Source: Schizochytrium sp. CCTCC M209059 (taxonomy: Eukaryota > Sar > Bigyra > Thraustochytrida > Thraustochytriidae). From it: 64,000 bases of DNA. The notes below the pieces were generated by a model that was not told where the DNA came from, did not search any database, and saw nothing but the letters and a program-made list of their open reading frames with translations. Of this stretch, positions 51,712 through 62,263 are shown piece by piece (the first letter of the stretch is position 1; each line of letters starts with the position of its first letter). Location of the stretch: positions 124,001-188,000 of the forward strand of contig KN805417.1 in NCBI GenBank assembly GCA_000818945.1. The letters run 5' to 3'. Position numbers and translations under genes: made by a program.

Positions 51712-52905
51712 TATAGCTGCGTCCTGTGCCAGTGGATTCTTCTTGTCTTAGCGCTCGTGCTCTTACGTGCTTGGTTTGCGTTCGATACCTATTCACGATT
51801 TGCTCGCACTGATCGGCAATCTCGCATGTCTTGAGCAAACCCGTACATTTCCATTGGCGTGGCCTACCAGTGGCTGCCTCTTCCCAGTTGGCCTCTCTCC
51901 CCAGCTACGCATTGCAGCGAGGCCATGACAGGGATATGTTCGCTCACCGCTTGGCTCTCCGTGGACAAGTTGCGTCTGTCTCTGTACGGGGACGCTTGTT
52001 GATTTTTCATTCGCAGATTGGCGTTGCAGCGGTCGAGCTGAGGTAGGGAAGACGAACGGCCATGGCCGTTTCTTTGCATCTTCACTTTACCAAGACCCGA
52101 CCTGGGCATACTAGAAGGCCTAGAGCATTACACTCAAAATCGACAGACGTAACTCCTCATTGCCGCAACCGCGAGACGAGCGAGGTCCCGTGCGGAGTGG
52201 GCGGAGATGGCGGCGTCTCGAATGTGCGGGAACGTAAGGCTGCAGAAGGAACACAGCCACGTTGAACGGCTCGGCATCGTCGTTGGGAAAAGAGAAGCCC
52301 TTGCATTATGATGCAAGCTAAGTTCGAAAGCTCGAGCACAAACCAAATACCGGAAGCGGGGGTTGGTTGTCCGTCCACTTCGCATCGTTGAGTTAGACTT
52401 TCCGAGCAGGCTTCTCCAAACGGCGTGAGCGGTGCAGGGTCAAGAAACGTCTGCTGCTGAGGCGAATGAGATGCCGCCATGGCCCACAGCGACGTAGAAA
52501 TTGTCGGTCTGCGGACGTTGGTTTTTGGTGTTTTTCGCAAGGAATATCTGCGATGCCGCTACAGATTGAGTCAGGTTTTTATGCTTATTAACTCGAAGGC
52601 ATAACAAGCAGAGTTCGGCTTGCAGAGGTCTCGCGTCCGAGCTTCATATATAGCCGACTCCAGTATTTTTTTTAATGCGAAAATAGCCAAAAAAAGAAAA
52701 AGGCTTGGCATTTCCCACTGCATGCTGTAAACCTACTTGTAAAATGAAGAAGATCGAAGTAAGCCTAAAGACTTACGCGCAAGCTTACAATTTTTAAAAG
52801 CTGGTTGACCTTTGTTGATTCTATAAACTTTCGAAATTATACTTCGACACTGTCATCCTTGACTATTGTTTCAAATGAGCCCGAAGAGAAGAAGCCTTTC
52901 GTTTT
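51712..52905. other. Spacer between the two kinase genes
   Basis: Promoter side of kinase A and 3' side of kinase B. AGGCCTAG at 52116-52123 and a TATATAG stretch near 52647. A 107-residue - strand frame from 52480 has no domain and was not called. Confidence 0.55.
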
Positions 52906-53808
52906 TCAGCCCTGTGCTAAGCGCTCTCGCTCGAATTTGGCGAAGGCGAACTTGCTTGGGAGCCAGGACTCTCGTAACACACCTGCACAATCGACGTCGC
53001 TCATGAAGGGATGCTCGATGCAATCCTTCAGTGTCTGCATGCGAACAGTTTGGTCAACGACAAGCAGGCGGTCGACAAAGTCCATGGCTAGTACGCTACG
53101 TGATGGCTTTGCAGGCCAGTCGAAACGCGAATGTACAATGTTATCGACTATTGCGTCCGTAGAATCTGCCTCGAAGGCGTGTTGGCCCCAGAGCATCTCA
53201 AAGATGATCACGCCAAGAGCCCACCAATCTGCGGCGTAGTTGCAGTTCTGACGTCGCAGAGCTTCAGGACTGGCGTAAAAAAGAGTGCCCGCGCTGTGGC
53301 TTTCGGGCTCATTGTCCTCCAGGATGTGTGCTGTGCCAAAGTCGAAGACACGCAAATGACCTGTTGCCGTAAGGCCGATATTCTCGGGTTTCAGATCGCC
53401 GTGAAGAACTTTGGCCTCGCGCATGCACTGTAGCGCGCTGGCCAGCTCGGCGGCGTAGTGTTTCGCGTCGTACTCTGTAAGAGGTCCATAATTTAAGAGC
53501 CCGAACAGGTCGCCTCCTTTGCACAGCTCGAGTCCGAAGATTTGCAGCGAGTCTTCCGCGAGCTTGTCCACGAAGACGAGGTCGACGATGAATCTGCGTT
53601 TGTCCCCGAGCCGCGCGAGGCGGTTGAGCGCGCGCAGCTCGCGCTCGGACTCGGCCTTCGCGCGCGCGCAGTCGTTGCGATGCACCTTGACGGCGAACTC
53701 ACCCTCCACAAAACCCACGATGGCGCCGCCCTCCCAGTTCGCCACGTGGTAGACATAGGCCGTGGCGCCGGACTCGACCAGCCGCATGGGCGCTGAAGCC
53801 CTCTCCAT
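52906..53808 (-). CDS. Small AGC-like protein kinase with HGD catalytic motif, copy B
   Basis: Second member of the kinase pair, 300 residues from the ATG at 53808; a longer frame needs GTG, and its extra sequence resembles leader. The domain starts at once: VESGATAYVY is a weak glycine loop, Lys41 lies in FAVKV, and Glu57 is the likely C-helix Glu. The catalytic loop is HGDLKPENIG (136-145), with Gly137 replacing Arg as in copy A. DFG is 156-158; the activation segment GTLFYASPEAL and DWWALGVIIFEMLWG follow. The end, SWLPSKFAFAKFERERL, parallels copy A's WHPKTFAPRP. The two genes are in tandem on the same strand 1.8 kb apart (start to start about 2.1 kb), pointing to an old local duplication. 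Confidence 0.88.
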   Translation of the reverse strand: MERASAPMRLVESGATAYVYHVANWEGGAIVGFVEGEFAVKVHRNDCARAKAESERELRALNRLARLGDKRRFIVDLVFVDKLAEDSLQIFGLELCKGGDLFGLLNYGPLTEYDAKHYAAELASALQCMREAKVLHGDLKPENIGLTATGHLRVFDFGTAHILEDNEPESHSAGTLFYASPEALRRQNCNYAADWWALGVIIFEMLWGQHAFEADSTDAIVDNIVHSRFDWPAKPSRSVLAMDFVDRLLVVDQTVRMQTLKDCIEHPFMSDVDCAGVLRESWLPSKFAFAKFERERLAQG

Positions 53809-54136
53809 TTCCGCGCCCGCGCCCAAGCTTGCCTGCCCGCGACCGCGCCCGATAGACAACCTGCAGGGCCTCCGCTCCGCGACTTGCCTGCCTGCGTAGT
53901 CCGTCGCTCGCCAGCTCGAGCCATTCGGGTCTGCGCGCCGCGCGGGTCTTTCCAACAGCCTCCACTTGGCACCCACCATGCCCGCTTCGCCGACTGGGCC
54001 CCCTCCATAGTGGCTGAGGCAGAGGCCCAGAGACGTCAAACAGAGAGCGACATGTACAGAGAGAGGAAAAGGCACAGATAGAGAGACGCAGGGGGTGGTG
54101 GAAACAGAGGGACACACATATAAGTATTAGCACAGG

Positions 54137-54174
<38 letters not shown>

Positions 54175-57100
54175 TACAAGCACAGACAGACAGACAGATA
54201 GCAGACAGATGACAGATGGAGAGGGAGGGAGAAACCCATCAGCTCGGTGCAGTCACTGGCAGTCAGGCCTCCGCTGCGGGCTCTGCTTCAAGAGTTCGTG
54301 TGCGTTAATGGCCGGCTGTGGGTGGCGGTTGTTGCTGAAGCCTTCGATGCGGGGCGGCGGCTTTCCCTTCGCACAAGGAGCGAGCGACTGTCTGTCCATC
54401 CACCCGGACGTTTCTAGACACGACCACGACGGGCTCATGCTTGTTCCCCACTCGGGGCCCTGCTGCACAGCGGGCAGGCTCGGGCGAAACGGACTCCTCT
54501 CCTCGCCGTCTCGCCGTGGTGCTTGCCGCGGATGAAAGCTTGCTTGGGTCGGCCAGCTGACTTTGCCGAGACCAGGAGCCTGAGCGAGCAGCGCCAGCTG
54601 TGAGGTCGACCTGGCAACGGCCCGTGCCGACGTTGACGTACTACAAGTCCTCGTACTGGCTGTGGCAGCGACTACACCTTACTTGGCACACTACACTCCA
54701 CTTCAATGCGGCCCTGGCACCGCTGGCTCCGCGTGCCCAACGGCCCTGCCACAAGGCTGGTCTGCAAGGCGAGCAAGTTGTTTCTGCGCGGCCCGTAGTG
54801 CGAGAAGTGAACGGCTGGGCTCCAGGCAGAGAGCGGCAACTATAGTATATGGCCTCCCCAGAGCGAGCGAGCGAGGCGAGCGAGGAGGCTAATCACGTCC
54901 AGGGGCGTTGCGAGATTGGCTTGGGTGCGTTGACCTGGATGATTTTCTGTTTCTTCTAGTCGCGCGGCGAGGCCCGGGCTGCAGTCCGCCTCACGGTTTT
55001 CTGTATGCCGCATACGGACACAGATTGAGCGCCAATTTAATCTGAAAGCAAAATTTGAGTTTTCGAGTTTGACAAGATGCGACTCTTACTTTCCGTTGTG
55101 TCTTTGTGCTCTTTGGTGTGTCGTTGAGCCGTTCGATGCATGATTTTGCTTTGCGACTGACACCCTCCTTTCCGGCGCGCTCGCTGATAGAAATGCCAAG
55201 TAAGTAAGCTAGTCGCAACCGCGAAATAAAGCGGCCGCGGTACTCGTTGGTGTCTGGCGCGCGCTGCGCGTGAGGTAAAGTCACCGAAAGCGAGCGACTC
55301 CAGGCGACCAGGGTGCTGCTGGATGCTTACCTCTCTGTGAGCAGGTCTCGGCACATCGTGCGCCTTGCGCCGGCGAAGCATAAGAGCGCCAAAATCTCCC
55401 CTCTGAGGAGGCGCTTGATCTTGAGAGGGACATATTTTCTGCCGAGTGCAATGAAATACGGACTGCGAAGGCATGAGCGGTAGTCAAACCGTCGAGTCCT
55501 GACAGCCAGTGCACTGCGACACGGAACGGGAGCTAGGATCCGCCATCGTAGTCGCATCTGGCGACTTGCGGCCTCTCGCATCTTGCGAGCTTGGAACGTA
55601 ACTGCTGGCGGGTGGATTGTCGTCGCCCAAGAGGAAATGCGCGGGCTCTTGAGGAACGATGTGAGAGAAGACGAGCGCCGACCCGAAGTGTGCTCGTTGC
55701 CGAACTTGATCTTGTCTTGAATGCAGGATGCGTCATGACGTTGGTAATGAGGACGGACCTTGGAAGCACCGATAAAACCCATGATTCATCAAGCCAGCCT
55801 CTTGCAAAATTAACGCTTCGTATAAATCGTTCGCGTCCTCTCAGTTCTCGCGCGAGGGGCGACCAGCTGAGGCGGCTAAAATTCCGATCCTGATTGATTC
55901 CCGGCGCGACAGTACTATCTTTGCATCTGCAAAGCAACATACTCCCACAATCCCTATTTTGGGCTTGCGTTTGCCGACCGCGTTCGCTTGCTGCTTGCCT
56001 ACGCGATGACCGTTCACAAAGACTGATAACTCTCTTGCACAAAATTCGGCCTGGGCTGAAGGAATTCTCGATCTATGTTTCAATTTTTTATCCAGTGCCG
56101 AAGAGGAAAGATGAAATTGTAATAGAAAGGAGAAGAATGGAGATTGAAGGATTCCTCGTAATTTTGCGATAGGAGTTGCTCTGCTCTACCTGTATATATG
56201 TGGAATTGCACGCACCGCATAGTGATCATTAGTTGCAAGCTGCGGCCTGTTTCGAGCAACTCGAGAAAGCAGCAAAAATTCAAATTACAACATTAGGAAT
56301 ACAGTACTCGCGGTTTGGCCTGTCTGAAATTCGTGTCCGTGCCTTTTATGCATGTCAACACAACTTGTATATCTATCGCGCTCAATCTTGAGTCGAGTTC
56401 TCAATTTTGTAGCATACCCACAGATTCGTTTCGCTCGAATACCACTTAACTGCAGCAAGTCTATGTTTCTGAAGTGCGTTTTTGCACAATCGAAAAACTT
56501 ATCGAGTCGAATAGTCCAGTGTTCGATTCGATCGAATTCAGTCTTGACGGGTGCGCTGAGGGGAGAAGGACCCTCGCTAAATCTGCGTCTGGAGATGTCC
56601 CGTAGTTCATAGCAAAGGAGTGGCTGGCGGACAAGTGCAAGTTTGCAAGCTGTGTAGCGCCGAGATGCACAAAGGAAATGTTCCGGTAACAAGCTTTTCC
56701 CAAGGTGGATCCTGGACCTAGGCCCATGCTCCCAGAGACTACCTACTCTTTTCAAACTTTCAGCTCGTAGCATGGACTTACAGAGTGCGCTTCTACTATA
56801 ATATCGCTTTCGATAAGACCTGCTCTCCGGTTCAGGTTTTTTGGTTCCCTTGGCGGCCTCCATTGCGGAGAAATATACTGCATATAACTCATAACTCGCT
56901 AATTTACTGCAGCTCGGACCAAATGTAAAAACGAACTTCAGATCGCGGGATATTTGGCTCCGCAGGGTTTTAACTCAAACGGTCTGCTCCCTACTGGTAG
57001 ACGGAGGCCTACTAGCAGTATGTACACCCACGGCGCTTTACCCCTGCTGACGAGATTTTTCCTCCTTGCAATCAGGCAGCGAGCGAGCCAGATGGTGGGC

Positions 57101-57595
57101 TTTTTTCTTTTTCTCTCGTAAGGCTTTGGTTTTACTTTGCTCTTGCGCGTCTGCGGCTTTGGCTGCTTTCGCGCGCACCCCTTGGACTCATTCTTCTTGT
57201 TTGTGCCAGCCTTCGTCAAATCAACAATTACGGTATGCTTTGTTATGCTTTGGTATGGATTCCGCCAAGATGTCCAGCTGGTCCTATTACAATGAAGGCA
57301 AGCCAAGGCAAGGCAAGGCAAGCCAAGGTATAACACAAAAGAGCAATCCAGCGTGGCGGCGCGACGGCCCACCGCGGCAGCCTCCCACCGCGGCGGGTGC
57401 TCGCGAGCAGGTAGGCGCCAACGGGGGGGCGCGGAAGCAGGGGTTACAGGTTTGCGCCAGACGGGTTTTCACTCTTATCGTGAGCGAGCAGGCAGGCGCC
57501 ATTCCTGAAAAGGGGGCCGATCAGTGTTCGTTGAGTCGTTGAGTGCATACCTTGCTTTGGCTGAGCTCACAGACCATCGTTCTTGGTGAGAGAGG
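53809..57595. other. Long gene-poor stretch between kinase B and the second GT32 gene
   Basis: About 3.8 kb with no convincing gene. GC-rich to about 54900, then markedly AT-richer (55000-57000). A CAGA repeat lies at 54130-54200 and an AAGGC repeat at about 57298-57330. The best frame, 56285-56863 on the - strand (192 residues, ATG start), has no domain that I can name. AGGCCT-type motifs occur near 56715 and 57005. Confidence 0.55.
54130..54200. repeat. ACAG tetranucleotide microsatellite
   Basis: About ten tandem ACAG units, a short break, then about four more. Confidence 0.9.
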
Positions 57596-58915
57596 ATGCT
57601 GCGAGAACGGCAACAACAAACACTGTCTACATTTGTGCGTGCCAAGCGCGCGAGAGTTGGACTTCTTTGTGTCGTAACCCTCGCCTTCATCTATTTTCTA
57701 TCAACGTTGTATTTCGAAAAAACTGTGGCAGACGCGCCATCTGCGCTCGAGTCCTGTCAGCCATGGCCGGAATGCAAAGATGCTTTCCTTGAGGAGCTCG
57801 ACGATATCCTCCGGGATGAGCTCCCCGACTGTGCATCCGAGTCGAATTGCGAAACCCTAGCGGACAAACTTGCTACGCTCTCTATGAGCCTTGAAAAGGA
57901 ATTAGCAAGTGCAAGTGTGCAGGATTTGGAGAATTTTCTCCGCAAGCGATCCACCAAAAAATTTTTGGCTCGTCTGGAAGGTCGAAGTCCACCCAAGGTC
58001 GACCCTCGCAGGAAGCCGCTCGTGTGCACAAATGGTGATACAGAGATTCCATTTCATATGCCGGCACTCGTCACGGAAGAACTCCTGCCGTCCACTATTC
58101 CGCGTCAGCTTTTCTTTTCCGGCCGCACCCGAGTCATAAATAGACCACTCTGCGAGAACTTTCAGCGAATTCAGTATTTGAATCCGGAGTATGACATTTA
58201 CTTTTTCGACGACGAGGAGGTTAACCGCTTCATCGACAAAAGTGAATTCGCGGCCATTCGGCCTCTTCTCGATACCATTCGGACCGGGGCAATCAGAGGC
58301 GATATCTGGCGATACTTGACGCTGCTCAAGTTTGGCGGTGTTTACTGCGACATGGATGCTCGCTGGGAAGGTCATCTTCGCGACTTTATTCCGCGCGATG
58401 TGGAGATTGTATCAGCGGGAATGCCAGATGGCGCCCTTTCTCAGTGGTTCATGGTCTTTGCGCCAGGACACCAGATGATGGCAAAAGCCGCCGAAATCTC
58501 TTTGAATCGACTTGTCGGAGTCCTCTGCAAGGGTCCCGAGGCCCAGTGGGAATATAAGGAAAAGAAATTCATCTCGGGTCCCCCAGTTCTTCAAGACGCC
58601 TTTCTTCAGGGGCTCCCCGTCCTCTCGAGCGAGTGGAATCACGTGGAGAAAGACAAGATGCTTTACTTCCTGTCGCAAAACTTAAACGGCTTTCTCACGC
58701 ATAATTACGATAAAGTGAAGGAGTCCACCAAAAGGCAGAGCATACACTGGCGAAATCAAGGGCAATCAGTTCTTCGCCCCGATCTTAATCGCGATGCGTT
58801 TACTTCTTCCGTTTGCACAGAGTGGAAGCAAGTGATCAAAAACATGTTCGAAAGATATCTTCAGTTCGAGAGACGTCCGAATGTGACCTCTGTCGTAGAT
58901 CTTCTCAGGTCTTAG
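57596..58915 (+). CDS. GT32-family glycosyltransferase (OCH1-like), copy B
   Basis: Paralog of the GT32 gene at 48 kb, 439 residues, intronless. Type II topology: basic N-tail (RERQQQTL...RAKRAR), anchor about 21-40, then a Cys-containing acidic stem of about 100 residues absent from copy A. The shared motif NGDTEIPFHMPA (about 146-157) leads into IPRQLFFSGRTRV. The core is RTGAIRGDIWRYLTLLKFGG with the DXD Asp252-Met-Asp254 in GGVYCDMDARW. SGPPVLQDAFLQGLP is the conserved C-terminal acceptor-side segment, also seen as TGPPALSRAF in copy A. The longer stem suggests different placement in the Golgi or a different partner. Donor and acceptor unknown; mannose from GDP-mannose is the family's usual use. 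Confidence 0.88.
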   Translation: MLRERQQQTLSTFVRAKRARVGLLCVVTLAFIYFLSTLYFEKTVADAPSALESCQPWPECKDAFLEELDDILRDELPDCASESNCETLADKLATLSMSLEKELASASVQDLENFLRKRSTKKFLARLEGRSPPKVDPRRKPLVCTNGDTEIPFHMPALVTEELLPSTIPRQLFFSGRTRVINRPLCENFQRIQYLNPEYDIYFFDDEEVNRFIDKSEFAAIRPLLDTIRTGAIRGDIWRYLTLLKFGGVYCDMDARWEGHLRDFIPRDVEIVSAGMPDGALSQWFMVFAPGHQMMAKAAEISLNRLVGVLCKGPEAQWEYKEKKFISGPPVLQDAFLQGLPVLSSEWNHVEKDKMLYFLSQNLNGFLTHNYDKVKESTKRQSIHWRNQGQSVLRPDLNRDAFTSSVCTEWKQVIKNMFERYLQFERRPNVTSVVDLLRS

Positions 58916-59190
58916 CTACTTTGTAAAAAGTACTAAAAGCAAGGACATTTTTTTTTTCCAATCATTTGAGCTCATCGACGCTCCCCTTTCCCCCCGCACG
59001 CGCTACGAATTCCTTTCTTCCTTTTATCATTTCCAGAATCAAAAGAAGGGTGCGTACGCTACATGAGATCCGCAGACGTTTACGCACAATAAATTGTTAC
59101 GGAAAAATGAAAGCGAAAAGCTTCAGGAAAACTTACGACGTGGCCTTCCGTACTGTGCAAGGGCTATCCAACATCTGGCGTCTCGAGCTC

Positions 59191-60624
59191 TCACAATGCA
59201 GTCGAAGAATTTCGTTTCACGTACCAAACGTATACCGCCTCCAAAAAGATCGCAAAGCAAATGAACCAGAAAACGGGAGCACCTCGTCGATGACCGAGCG
59301 CCTTGATGGGAGGACCGGCGAATTTGTCCCAATGTCGGTCCCATCGTTCCGCGACCGTGGCCTGGACACCGCGTCGAAGGGCGCGTAGCCGCCGGTCGCT
59401 ATCGCTCGCAAAAAGAAGACTGTGTAGCTGGTCCGCGAGCTGCGCCTCGGTACGGAAGACAAGTCCGTTCTCCTCGTGGCGAACGAGCTCTTCAAGACAA
59501 GGGAAGTCCACCGCGCAAACGGGGATTCCTGCACCAAACATGTCCACCACCTTCATAGGAAGATCAAGACCTGAAGACGAGGTGTGCAGACAAACGCCAA
59601 CATCCATGCAGGCCAAGAGGAGAGGGTAATCCTCATGCTCAAGCCACAACGTCTCAACAGCCACGTGCTTGAGCCCGAGTTCCCGCACCTTGTCCATGTA
59701 CATGTCGCGCTGCGGTCCCTTGCCCGTCACGACGCAAATAATACCGCGTTCAGCAACGTCTGGATTTGCATCAAGTTTTGCAAGTGCAGCGAGCAGGATT
59801 CCAAAGTCTTCGTCTGGCGTCCAGCTTGTGGAAGAGACAATGAGTGCCGGTCGATCTTTCACGAGATGGGGAGGCTCAGATTTGCCCGATGTAGCAGTAA
59901 AGATATTGCCGTGGCCCCTTGAGATTGTATTCCCGAGTCTCTCCCAGAATTTGTGCTGCTCAGTGACCGTCAAGGGATGAAACAGAGCAGGCGGCTTATC
60001 GTAAAGCACATGCACGTTCGCGTCCGGAGTACAAACCTCAGCAACAAGCCAGCGCTTAAGTGCCGCAGTTACACAAAAGTGCGTGTCTCCAATAAGCCAT
60101 CCTAGCGTCTGCTCATAAATTTTCGCCACACGCACGGCGGGATGTCGCTCCCCGCGTTGCGGAAACGACAGCGCTAATATGGTAAAGCCGAGGTTGTGCC
60201 AGTCGATGACAATACGCGTGCCGCGAAGAAATCGTAGTAGCGCCAGCACCACAAATGTCGGGATACATGGCGGGTTTTGCACAAGCACCACGTCAAGCTT
60301 GGGGTCACGCAAAAGTGCGCCAAGGAGCTGGGCAATCTGCTGTAGAATCTTTACTGGAGCATACAGCAAGAGGAGCTTTCGCGGAAGCCTGCTCGTTACG
60401 GGCTCTGCGATCCGCACCTCATGAGTCTTGGCATTATTGCGTACGGTTTCCATGCACGCACTGCCCTCGGTGCCCACGAGCGCCACGCTCTCAACCCAGT
60501 CTTGGGCCGCGAGCGAGGCCGCATGAAACTGCATTCTTGGCGACCGCCCCACGTCGCCCAGCACCAGTACGGCCACGTGCAGCCGGCCTGGCTCTATATC
60601 ATCTGCGCCAGCCGCGGCCGACAT
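59191..60624 (-). CDS. ALG1: Chitobiosyldiphosphodolichol beta-1,4-mannosyltransferase (ALG1)
   Basis: Adds the first mannose from GDP-mannose to GlcNAc2-PP-dolichol on the cytosolic ER face. It has 477 residues and no intron. Family signatures are LVLGDVGRSPRMQFHA (near 19-34), VQNPPCIPTF and IVIDWHNLGF in the N-lobe, then STSWTPDEDFGILLAAL, VVTGKGPQRDMY and the nucleotide-binding-side stretch HTSSSGLDLPMKVVDMFGAGIPVCA in the C-lobe (GT-B, GT4/GT33 type). Unlike animal and yeast ALG1, which have an N-terminal membrane anchor, the N-terminus is hydrophilic here and a single hydrophobic helix sits at the extreme C-terminus (PVFWFICFAIFLEAVYVWYV). Divergent from the adenosine deaminase gene. 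Fits with the GDP-mannose theme of its neighbours. Confidence 0.95.
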   Translation of the reverse strand: MSAAAGADDIEPGRLHVAVLVLGDVGRSPRMQFHAASLAAQDWVESVALVGTEGSACMETVRNNAKTHEVRIAEPVTSRLPRKLLLLYAPVKILQQIAQLLGALLRDPKLDVVLVQNPPCIPTFVVLALLRFLRGTRIVIDWHNLGFTILALSFPQRGERHPAVRVAKIYEQTLGWLIGDTHFCVTAALKRWLVAEVCTPDANVHVLYDKPPALFHPLTVTEQHKFWERLGNTISRGHGNIFTATSGKSEPPHLVKDRPALIVSSTSWTPDEDFGILLAALAKLDANPDVAERGIICVVTGKGPQRDMYMDKVRELGLKHVAVETLWLEHEDYPLLLACMDVGVCLHTSSSGLDLPMKVVDMFGAGIPVCAVDFPCLEELVRHEENGLVFRTEAQLADQLHSLLFASDSDRRLRALRRGVQATVAERWDRHWDKFAGPPIKALGHRRGAPVFWFICFAIFLEAVYVWYVKRNSSTAL

Positions 60625-60998
60625 CCTCCTTGCTCGGCTCGGACAGTGACCCTCTTCGTCTGGCCGCCTTGCGCTCTCTGTCGTGGTCTGCGTGCGTGCC
60701 CCGAGGGAATTTTGATTGCAGTTTTAGGTACGTAGTACTTGGCCTAGGCCTAGGCCTACTATACAGTAGTACTTTTCGTACTATACAACGAATTGACAGA
60801 TCAAACCCGCCCAAGAATCGAGACCGGGACGACTGACAACCAAACAACGCTCGCCGCCTCGGTTCGGTCTGCGCATTGCGTTCGACGCTGTCTCTGCGTG
60901 CCCACCGCCTCGAGCGAGAGCAACGCGCCAACTTGATGATTGTGACAGAGAAGACGAGCGCAGCGCACAAAACAACCGTCGACGAAAGATAGTCTCGA
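60625..60998. promoter_or_regulatory. Divergent promoter region of ALG1 and adenosine deaminase with palindromic core
   Basis: 374 bp between two outward-facing starts. A core at 60732-60773 holds GTAGTACT (60732-60739), the palindrome GGCCTAGGCCTAGGCC (60741-60756) and a second GTAGTACT (60766-60773). A bidirectional control element is likely by position and symmetry; no function is proven. Confidence 0.55.
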
Positions 60999-62263
60999 AT
61001 GGCGCACGTCCTGGGCACAAGCGGACGTCGCGCTGCGGCCTCGGTGGCGGCAGCACTCCCTGCAGTAGAGCTCCACTTGCATCTTGGTAAGTACTGCTTC
61101 ATGCCGAAAAGACTTGGCCTTGGACGAGACCGCGTGAACAGATATCACAGAGAGGTCCAATCGCGAGGACGAGTAACTCACAAATATGAGACGGCGCAGA
61201 TGGGTCCTTACCTGCTCAATTCGTGCGCAAGAGGGCCGTGGAGCGCGGGCTCGTAGATGCATCGCATGAGCTTCATACCGAAGTTCCAATGGCTCCTGGT
61301 AATGGTAATGATCCTCACGCAGGCCCGAGCGCGGCGCGACGGTGGCTTCACGCCATCAAAGCCTGGCAATCTGCGCATGCAGTCCAGGGCGCAAATTGGC
61401 AGGTTTTCGACGTATGCAACGCCATGTTGCAGCAGCGCGAAGAGCTTCATGAGGCGACAGTGGCTGTTGCGGAAACGCTGCGCGATGTTCACAAAGGTCG
61501 GCACCTCGAGCTTCGATTTTGTCCCCACCTTCACACACAAGAGGGTATTGAGATCGACGAAGTCCTTGCGATTGTCTGCGACGCGCTTGCATCCGTGCAA
61601 GGCTTGACTGGAGGGGTTATCGTGTGCGGTCTCCGCTCACACGCGCCGTCAGTCGTCCGCGAGGCTGCAGCCCTCGCTTGCGCATTTCGAGACAAGGGCG
61701 TCGTTGGCTTTGACATTGCTGGCGATGAGGCGAGCTTTCCTCTCCAGCCCCATGCCGAAGCTGTTCGGATGTGTCAGCGCGCGGGACTCATGGTGACGGT
61801 CCACGCGGGGGAGACTGGGCTTGCCTCGGACATGGAAAACCTTGCCTTGGCGCTCTCTCTTGAGGTAGACCGCATCGGCCATGGGTGGGCTATCGCACGT
61901 GATTCTGGACTTTTACGTCGAGCTGTGGACCAGCGCGTGACCTTTGAGTGCTGCCTAACTGCCAACATTCGTCCGAATCGCGTGCGTACCTACGCTGCGC
62001 ACCCTGTGCGTCATCTTCTCAAAGCTGGCGCTCGGGTCACCTTGAACTCTGACAATCTCATGCTCTCAGGCACAGAGCAGACGCTCATTGCTGCGCCGGC
62101 GCGGGAGCGCCAGGCTGCCGTCGAGCACCTTGGTTTTCAATCTAATGACCTTGCGCGAGTCACCATGAATGCAGCCAAGGCAGCGCGGGGTATTTCGGAA
62201 GCAGAACGCCACGTGCTCATATCGGACATTCTCTCTGTTCTTCAGAACGCTGCTCGTACTTAG
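60999..62263 (+). CDS. Adenosine deaminase family protein, two exons
   Basis: Zinc hydrolase that deaminates adenosine or a related purine. Proposed exons are 60999-61086 and 61200-62263, intron 61087-61199 (GTAAGT...GCAG, 113 nt), giving 383 residues. The join restores the metal motif HLHLDGSLPAQF, which neither exon carries whole. Further catalytic parts: TVHAGET (zinc His and the general acid Glu), IGHGW, and TLNSDNLMLSGT with the zinc Asp. The residue after that Asp is Asn instead of the usual Asp, a form I associate with bacterial-type sequences (NTDN-LMS). A CLTANIRPNRV segment also resembles the bacterial 'CPTSN' region. No targeting signal is obvious. Adenine deaminase is a less likely alternative. 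Confidence 0.9.

Noticed and set aside
52134..52480. 107-residue - strand frame between the kinases
   Set aside because: ATG present, but no domain, no codon bias like the neighbours and no conserved pattern.
56285..56863. 192-residue - strand frame, with an overlapping frame vaguely recalling an AP2 domain
   Set aside because: Only a handful of scattered identities to the AP2-like protein at 49.4 kb; codon use is unlike real genes here. At most a decayed relic.
57066..57542. 158-residue + strand frame just before the second GT32 gene
   Set aside because: Covers an AAGGC repeat and the likely GT32 leader; no domain.
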